Shown: in pieces, positions 6,760 through 10,458 of the stretch | Numbering within the stretch: position 1 is the first letter of the stretch | Layout: each line of letters opens with the position of its first letter | DNA from: an uncultured Bacillota bacterium | GTDB taxonomy: Bacteria; Bacillota; Clostridia; Oscillospirales; Oscillospiraceae | Assembly (NCBI GenBank): GCA_947383275.1 | Contig: CANDCW010000080.1 | Span: 1-10,458, forward strand | DNA length: 10,458 nt | Direction: 5' to 3' | The notes under the pieces: generated by a model | Database searches by the model: none | What the model was told of the DNA's origin: nothing | The model's input: the letters and a program-made list of their open reading frames with translations, nothing else | Program-made: the position numbers and the translations under genes

Positions 6760-6789
6760 ATTATAGCACGAACAGCTAATCGGCGGCAA
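6760..6789 (-). promoter_or_regulatory. Promoter of the DUF5714-type gene
   Basis: TTGCCG (6789-6784), an 18-base spacer and a perfect TATAAT (6765-6760) preceded by TGC (extended -10). The -35 box begins 17 bases after the stop of the pilin-like gene, so the passenger does not depend on the transfer operon promoter. Confidence 0.75.
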
Positions 6790-6805
6790 GTGCGCACCGC
6801 TTTCA

Positions 6806-7144
6806 TCAGCCGGTAATCAGGGTGAGGATCTCACGGGTGAAGGTGATCACGATGCCTCCGGCGATGGTGAGCATGCCGTTGGACCGCTGGGAGGGGTCGT
6901 GGCTCTGGAGGGACAGGCCCACCTGGAGGACCCCGAAGCCCAGCAGGATGAGGCCCACGGCGCGGATCAGAGAAAAGATAAACTCAGACAATTTGCTGAC
7001 TACAGCCAGCGGGTCACCGGCTGCGAAGGCGGGGGCGACCATCACGGCCATGGACAGGGTCAGGGCGATGGCCAGGGCGTAGGCTTTCTTAGCCCGCCGC
7101 TCCAGCTTCTTCTGACGCTCCAGGGTATTCTTGGGGTGTTTCAT
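6806..7144 (-). CDS. Small pilin-like T4SS membrane protein (Maff2/VirB2 position)
   Basis: A 112-residue membrane protein following virD4, where Tn1549-type elements carry a small Maff2-like or VirB2-like protein. The N-terminus is strongly basic (residues 1-20), then comes a hydrophobic stretch (21-38) ending in APAFAAGD, a good signal peptidase site near residue 41. Two further hydrophobic segments follow at about 55-75 and 91-108, separated by a short polar loop (SHDPSQRSN). A cleaved signal plus two membrane helices is the VirB2/TrbC pilin layout, which makes it the best candidate for the channel pilin here. That is inference from shape and position. ATG at 7144 has AAAGGAG 10 bases upstream. 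The first 56 bases overlap the end of virD4 in another frame, which suggests coupled translation. Confidence 0.8.
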   Translation of the reverse strand: MKHPKNTLERQKKLERRAKKAYALAIALTLSMAVMVAPAFAAGDPLAVVSKLSEFIFSLIRAVGLILLGFGVLQVGLSLQSHDPSQRSNGMLTIAGGIVITFTREILTLITG

Positions 7145-8432
7145 AGGCTTTGATCTCCTTTACTTCATAAAAATGATCGGCTCCCAGGACAAACAGCGGT
7201 TTGCCTGAGAGCCATGTTTTGGGTTTCTTCTGATGGTGAATATAAGGGGGGCCTCCGCCGTCCACGGTGTGGCGGATGGCGGGGTGTTTGGTCAGCTCGT
7301 ACTTCAGGTCCATGACCGGCTTGGCGCCCCGGATGAACAGGATGGCATAGCGGTTGTCCAACTGGCGCACCTCATCTGGAGTTAACAACTCCCGGCCGCT
7401 CTGCTGAAAATTGGTGGACCAGGACCCGGATCGGCCCTTGGACTGGCCGTGGGTTTTGGTGTGGATCGTGGCCTTACCGAGGGCCTCGGAGATGTACTTA
7501 TGGGTGCTGGATTCGTTTCCGCCGAGGTACAAAATTGTGTCCGAGTTGCCTGGGATTGTCTCCCACGAATCCTTATACAACTCCTTGATTTGCGCCATAT
7601 TTTGAATGATGGTGCTTGCGGAGATGTTCCGGGAGCGCATGGTGGCCAGCTCCCGGGTGAAGCCAGGCAGGGGCATGGCGGCGAACTCGTCCAGTACGAA
7701 GTGGACGTGGCAGGGCAGGGCTCCGTGGTGGATCTGATCGGCGCTGTAGTAGAGGGCCTGGAACGCCTGGGCGTAGAGAAGGCTCACCAAAAAATTAAAG
7801 GTCTGGTCATTATCTGGAATGACAGCATACAGCGCGCACTTCTTTTCTCCCAGGGTGTAGAGGTCCATATCGTCATGGTTTGTAATGGCCTGAATCTGAG
7901 GCAGATTGAAGGGGGCCAGCCGGACGGCGGTGGACACCAAAATCGACTTTGCTGTCTTGCCGGCCGCCAGCTTAAAGACTTTGTACTGGCGGACAGCGAC
8001 ACTGTCCGGGTGCTCCCGCTCAATGGCTTGGAACAGCAAATCCAACGGGGAGTCGTACTCCTCGTCCTCCTCTTTCACCTCGGCGTACTCCAGTACCCGC
8101 ATGACCATGGAGAAGTTTTGTTCGTATTCCGGGGCCTCCTGGAACAGCATGAGGATGATGGCCTGGAGGAGAGCCGTCTCGGATTTGGTCCAGAATGGAT
8201 CAGACTCATGGCTGCCCTTGGGAGTGGTGGCCTGAATGAGATTGTTCACCAGCCGCAGTGCGTCCTTTTCGTCCCGGAGGTAACGGAAAGGGTTATAGCC
8301 ATCGCTCTCCTCCAGGTTGACCAGGTTCAGCACTCGGATATCATAGCCCTGCCTTTTGAGGTAGCCGCCTGTGGCCATCAGGACTTCCGACTTTGGGTCC
8401 GTGACAACGTAATTGGTATTGGCCTCCAAAAT
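7089..8432 (-). CDS. virD4: VirD4/TraG-type coupling protein, 3' exon (interrupted by group II intron)
   Basis: This is the coupling ATPase that brings the relaxase-DNA complex to the secretion channel. Only the 3' exon (447 codons) is in the window. It begins ILEANTNYVVTDPKSEVL, the conserved stretch that follows the Walker A loop in this family, so the Walker A segment should lie on the 5' exon beyond base 10458. Visible family blocks: DGYNPFRYLRDEKDALRLVNNLI, FWTKSETALLQA, the Walker B strand HFVLDEFAAMPLPGF (VLDEF at 7697-7683), and NSDTILYLGG. The exon joins the intron in phase 0 at codon ATT (8432-8430). The open frame continues upstream to 8588, but those residues come from intron domains V and VI and are not part of the protein. 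Function needs splicing. The C-terminal 18 codons overlap the next gene. Confidence 0.9.
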   Translation of the reverse strand: MLEANTNYVVTDPKSEVLMATGGYLKRQGYDIRVLNLVNLEESDGYNPFRYLRDEKDALRLVNNLIQATTPKGSHESDPFWTKSETALLQAIILMLFQEAPEYEQNFSMVMRVLEYAEVKEEDEEYDSPLDLLFQAIEREHPDSVAVRQYKVFKLAAGKTAKSILVSTAVRLAPFNLPQIQAITNHDDMDLYTLGEKKCALYAVIPDNDQTFNFLVSLLYAQAFQALYYSADQIHHGALPCHVHFVLDEFAAMPLPGFTRELATMRSRNISASTIIQNMAQIKELYKDSWETIPGNSDTILYLGGNESSTHKYISEALGKATIHTKTHGQSKGRSGSWSTNFQQSGRELLTPDEVRQLDNRYAILFIRGAKPVMDLKYELTKHPAIRHTVDGGGPPYIHHQKKPKTWLSGKPLFVLGADHFYEVKEIKAYETPQEYPGASEEAGAAG

Positions 8433-8496
8433 GTGTGAGGTAGACGCCGCCGCGCCATACTGGCTTTCGCCAGCGGTCTCGGCGGAGCCGCCTCCA
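8433..8496 (-). ncRNA. Group II intron domain VI and 3' end
   Basis: GAGG just after domain V pairs with CCTC near the 3' end, leaving the A of CTACCTC unpaired as the likely branch point. Within it lies a small hairpin CTGGC-GAAA-GCCAG (8473-8460). At about 60 bases with extra GC-rich sequence, it is longer than many bacterial domain VI hairpins, so the fold is approximate. Confidence 0.65.
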
Positions 8497-8530
8497 GAAC
8501 CGGACTTACACGTCTCCGCGTATCCGGCTC
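8497..8530 (-). ncRNA. Group II intron domain V
   Basis: The 34-nt catalytic hairpin is complete: GAGCCGGA pairs with TCCGGTTC, an AAG/T bulge follows, and ACGCG pairs with CGTGT around a GAGA tetraloop. The AGC catalytic triad is at bases 2-4 of the hairpin. The match in length and shape makes the identification near certain. Confidence 0.93.
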
Positions 8531-8545
8531 CAAGCGCAATCACCG

Positions 8546-10360
8546 TCACGGTTCTTGAGCAAGTGTAGACTGGTAACAGTACGGGCACAGCGCCAGTGAC
8601 TTCCGGCGCATATGCAGCATCAGCCGTTCCGCCTCGGTTTTGCCGGTGAGCTTTTTCAGGGCGCGGACGTGGTGCATACGAATATCGTCCGTTTTATTGC
8701 CGCAAAGCTCGCAGATACCGGCTTTCAGCCTGTTTGCCAGGGTATTTCTTCCATCGTAGCGGATATACCGGGGAAGGGTGTCCTGCACATTGTCATAACC
8801 TCTGTCCTGTTTACGAAATCCGTCGTGATAAAACTCACATTGCTTAGGCCCGGATTTTGTGCTATAAGGAACCCGGAACACACCGCCGCGCATATACTTT
8901 TTCTTGATTTTGCTTACGGTGGTGCGGTATTTCCCGGCATAGGTTTTCAGCATACTGTAGCGCATCATATAGTAGAATTTGCTCAGTACGCCGACGTTCT
9001 CCGCAATACGATAGAAATTGTACAAGCCGCGAATTTCCGAATTGTACTGCCTGACGATTTCAATATCCGTGCTGTTGAGCAGCTCGTTTCGGTGCATGGG
9101 CCGCCAAAAGTCTCGGCCCCGGTTTTCATCCCATTTGACCTGCATTACTCGAAGTTCATGCAATTTGTTCTCCCATTTTTCATGGGGAACATAGAGGAAC
9201 ACCTTTCCATACCACGGACGCTTTAATGCGCCGTTCTTATCCCGTTTGGTTGCTTTATCTCGGACGACCCGAATGTCATAGCCCAGGTAACGCACCGCCT
9301 GGCTGGAATGAGTGACCTTTGTCTTTTCCTCGGAGAGAGTGAGCTTCAGCTTTTCGGACAGGAATCGCCGCAAATCCTCTTTGATGGATATTGCGTCCTG
9401 CTTCGAGCCGATCACGCCCACCACAAAGTCATCTGCATAGCGGTTGTACTGTATCCGCTTAAAATCAGCGTCCAGCACGTTGGCGTAGGGTGTGGACAGT
9501 TTCAGCTTTTGGGCCGCTTTGAACTCTTGGACAGCCTCTTTCGAGTGGTCTCCCGCGTCCAGCTTTTTCTTTGCCTTGCGGTAGCGTCTGGCAATCTTCT
9601 CATATTCCTTGCTGGCGTTGCGCTTGAAGGGTTCCGTATCGAAACGGGCCTTGTATTCCTCCATAAAAGTGTCCAGCTCGGAGAGGTAGATATTTGCCAG
9701 AATGGGACTCATGCCGCTGCCCTGGGGCGTACCGGAATAGGTTTTGTGGTACTCCCACTGCTCCATGTATCCCGCTTTCAGAAACTTCCACATGAGAGAC
9801 AGGAACTTTTCGTCCTTGATGCGCCGCCGCAGGATATTGATTAGGACATGGTGGTCGAAACAATCAAAGCAAGCCTTGATGTCGCCCTCCACCATCCAGC
9901 GCACACCGGTGAAGGTGTCCTTGATTTGGGACAGCGCCGTGTGGCAGCTCCGTTTAGGGCGGAAGCCGTGGGACAGGTTGGAAAAGGTGGGTTCGTAGAT
10001 GGCCTCCAGCAGCATCCGAATGATTTCCTGCACCAGCTTATCATTGGTGGAAGGAATGCCCAAAGGCCGCTGCTTCGCCGGGTTATTCTTTTTGGCAATG
10101 TACGTCCTGCTGGCAGGGTTGGGCTGGTAGGTCTGGTCTTTCAGGGAGTTGATGATTTTGTTGATACGAGCCATGCTCATGTTATCAATGGTCATTCCAT
10201 CTGCGCCTGCTGTCATGCTGCCTTGTGAGGCCGCAATATTTTTATAGGCCAGCAGATAGAAGTCCGGGTTGTACAGATTGCGGTACAACCGCTCAAAATG
10301 GTATTCTTTTACACTTGCTTTCTCCGTGAGGAGTTTCAATACATCAATTGGATTTCGCAT
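8546..10360 (-). CDS. ltrA: Group II intron reverse transcriptase/maturase
   Basis: A 604-residue intron-encoded protein that reverse-transcribes the intron and helps it splice. Domains in order: RT0 and RT core at about residues 20-350, with GIPSTNDKLVQ (101-111), HGFRPKRSCH (131-140), the first catalytic Asp in VEGDIKACFD (D160), TPQGSGMSPILANIYL (211-226) and YADD (308-311); a maturase X domain at about 380-490; and an HNH-like C-terminus with C550-x2-C553, H563-H564 and C592-x2-C595. The usual His after the last CxxC, and the final LH pair, are replaced by YQSTLAQEP, so endonuclease activity may be weak or absent. I chose ATG 10360 because MRNPIDVLKLLTEKA is the usual beginning; an in-frame ATG at 10429 would add 23 untypical residues. 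It stops 15 bases before domain V. All polymerase residues seem intact, so the intron is probably active for splicing. Confidence 0.95.
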   Translation of the reverse strand: MRNPIDVLKLLTEKASVKEYHFERLYRNLYNPDFYLLAYKNIAASQGSMTAGADGMTIDNMSMARINKIINSLKDQTYQPNPASRTYIAKKNNPAKQRPLGIPSTNDKLVQEIIRMLLEAIYEPTFSNLSHGFRPKRSCHTALSQIKDTFTGVRWMVEGDIKACFDCFDHHVLINILRRRIKDEKFLSLMWKFLKAGYMEQWEYHKTYSGTPQGSGMSPILANIYLSELDTFMEEYKARFDTEPFKRNASKEYEKIARRYRKAKKKLDAGDHSKEAVQEFKAAQKLKLSTPYANVLDADFKRIQYNRYADDFVVGVIGSKQDAISIKEDLRRFLSEKLKLTLSEEKTKVTHSSQAVRYLGYDIRVVRDKATKRDKNGALKRPWYGKVFLYVPHEKWENKLHELRVMQVKWDENRGRDFWRPMHRNELLNSTDIEIVRQYNSEIRGLYNFYRIAENVGVLSKFYYMMRYSMLKTYAGKYRTTVSKIKKKYMRGGVFRVPYSTKSGPKQCEFYHDGFRKQDRGYDNVQDTLPRYIRYDGRNTLANRLKAGICELCGNKTDDIRMHHVRALKKLTGKTEAERLMLHMRRKSLALCPYCYQSTLAQEP

Positions 10361-10458
10361 AGTGCCTCGCGCACCGTCCTTTCTTGTATTGAAATGACCG
10401 ACGGCTGTCCTTCGCCATGTGGGCGTCATTATTCGCTTCCGTTTTTACGGCTATCCCT

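Larger units (their letters stand above)
8433..10458 (-). mobile_element. Group II intron (3' part), inserted in virD4
   Basis: A retroelement that splices from RNA and reinserts through its reverse transcriptase. The window holds the encoded protein, domain V, domain VI and the 3' end. The 5' end (usual GUGYG-like start and domains I-III) is beyond base 10458. The 3' junction is placed after CTCACAC (last intron base 8433): it ends in AC, has a candidate branch A eight bases upstream (CTACCTC), and leaves virD4 in frame. A junction two bases earlier cannot be excluded from the intron side alone. Confidence 0.88.

Noticed and set aside
7449..8438. A 329-codon plus-strand open frame opposite virD4
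   Set aside because: It mirrors the virD4 exon and has no recognisable domain or start signal.
8433..8588. An open frame extending virD4 upstream to a start at 8588 (beginning MPVLLPVY)
   Set aside because: These codons come from the end of the maturase gene and intron domains V and VI; they read through in frame by chance and resemble no coupling protein.
8612..10228. Plus-strand open frames opposite the maturase gene
   Set aside because: They are antisense to clear reverse transcriptase motifs and have no coding support of their own.
1..10458. tRNA, rRNA, CRISPR array or DNA insertion sequence
   Set aside because: I saw no tandem repeats with spacers, no cloverleaf-like stretch, and no transposase; the only mobile element visible is the group II intron.

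Overview
The window looks like the type IV secretion (T4SS) part of an integrative and conjugative element of the Tn1549/CTn kind found in gut Clostridia (Oscillospiraceae/Lachnospiraceae-like hosts). This rests on the recognisable order on the minus strand: virD4, a small pilin-like membrane protein, a TrbL/VirB6-like membrane protein, a PrgI-family protein and virB4. The DNA is GC-rich, and most genes have Firmicutes-type AGGAGG ribosome sites and sigma-A-like promoters. No species name can be given from the sequence alone.

Read from high to low coordinates, which is the direction of transcription, the layout is as follows. (1) 10458-8433 is the 3' part of a group II intron: a 604-residue reverse transcriptase/maturase with a C-terminal HNH-like region, then a textbook 34-nt domain V and a domain VI. 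The intron's 5' end lies outside the window. (2) 8432-7089 is the 3' exon of virD4, which resumes in frame at the inferred splice junction. Its Walker A motif should be in the 5' exon outside the window. (3) 7144-6806 is a small pilin-like protein that overlaps the end of virD4 by 56 bases. (4) 6723-6022 is a cysteine-rich DUF5714-type passenger gene with its own promoter and a 3' hairpin. (5) 5957/5936-5112 is the TrbL/VirB6-like channel protein. (6) 5094-2209 is a second passenger block. It holds two genes pointing the opposite way (a small membrane protein and a cysteine-rich DUF3795-type protein), an unrecognised 263-residue protein, a flavodoxin-fold NAD(P)H:FMN oxidoreductase and an unrecognised 132-residue protein, and it ends in a strong hairpin. 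(7) 2132-1779 is a PrgI-family protein, probably with an ATA start. (8) 1786-1 is the first 595 codons of virB4, which runs off the window and probably starts at a TTG.

The conjugation genes build the DNA-transfer channel: VirD4 is the coupling ATPase, VirB4 the assembly ATPase, and TrbL, PrgI and the pilin-like protein are membrane parts. Two features stand out. A group II intron splits virD4 just before the conserved stretch that follows its Walker A loop. In addition, passenger genes are inserted at two gene junctions of the transfer operon, several with their own sigma-A-like promoter, and each block ends with a GC-rich hairpin just before the next transfer gene. Three of the passengers are rich in Cys or carry Cys motifs, which suggests metal, Fe-S or redox roles. 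I see nothing that proves a wholly new system. No stretch longer than 300 bases lacks a gene or intron sequence.
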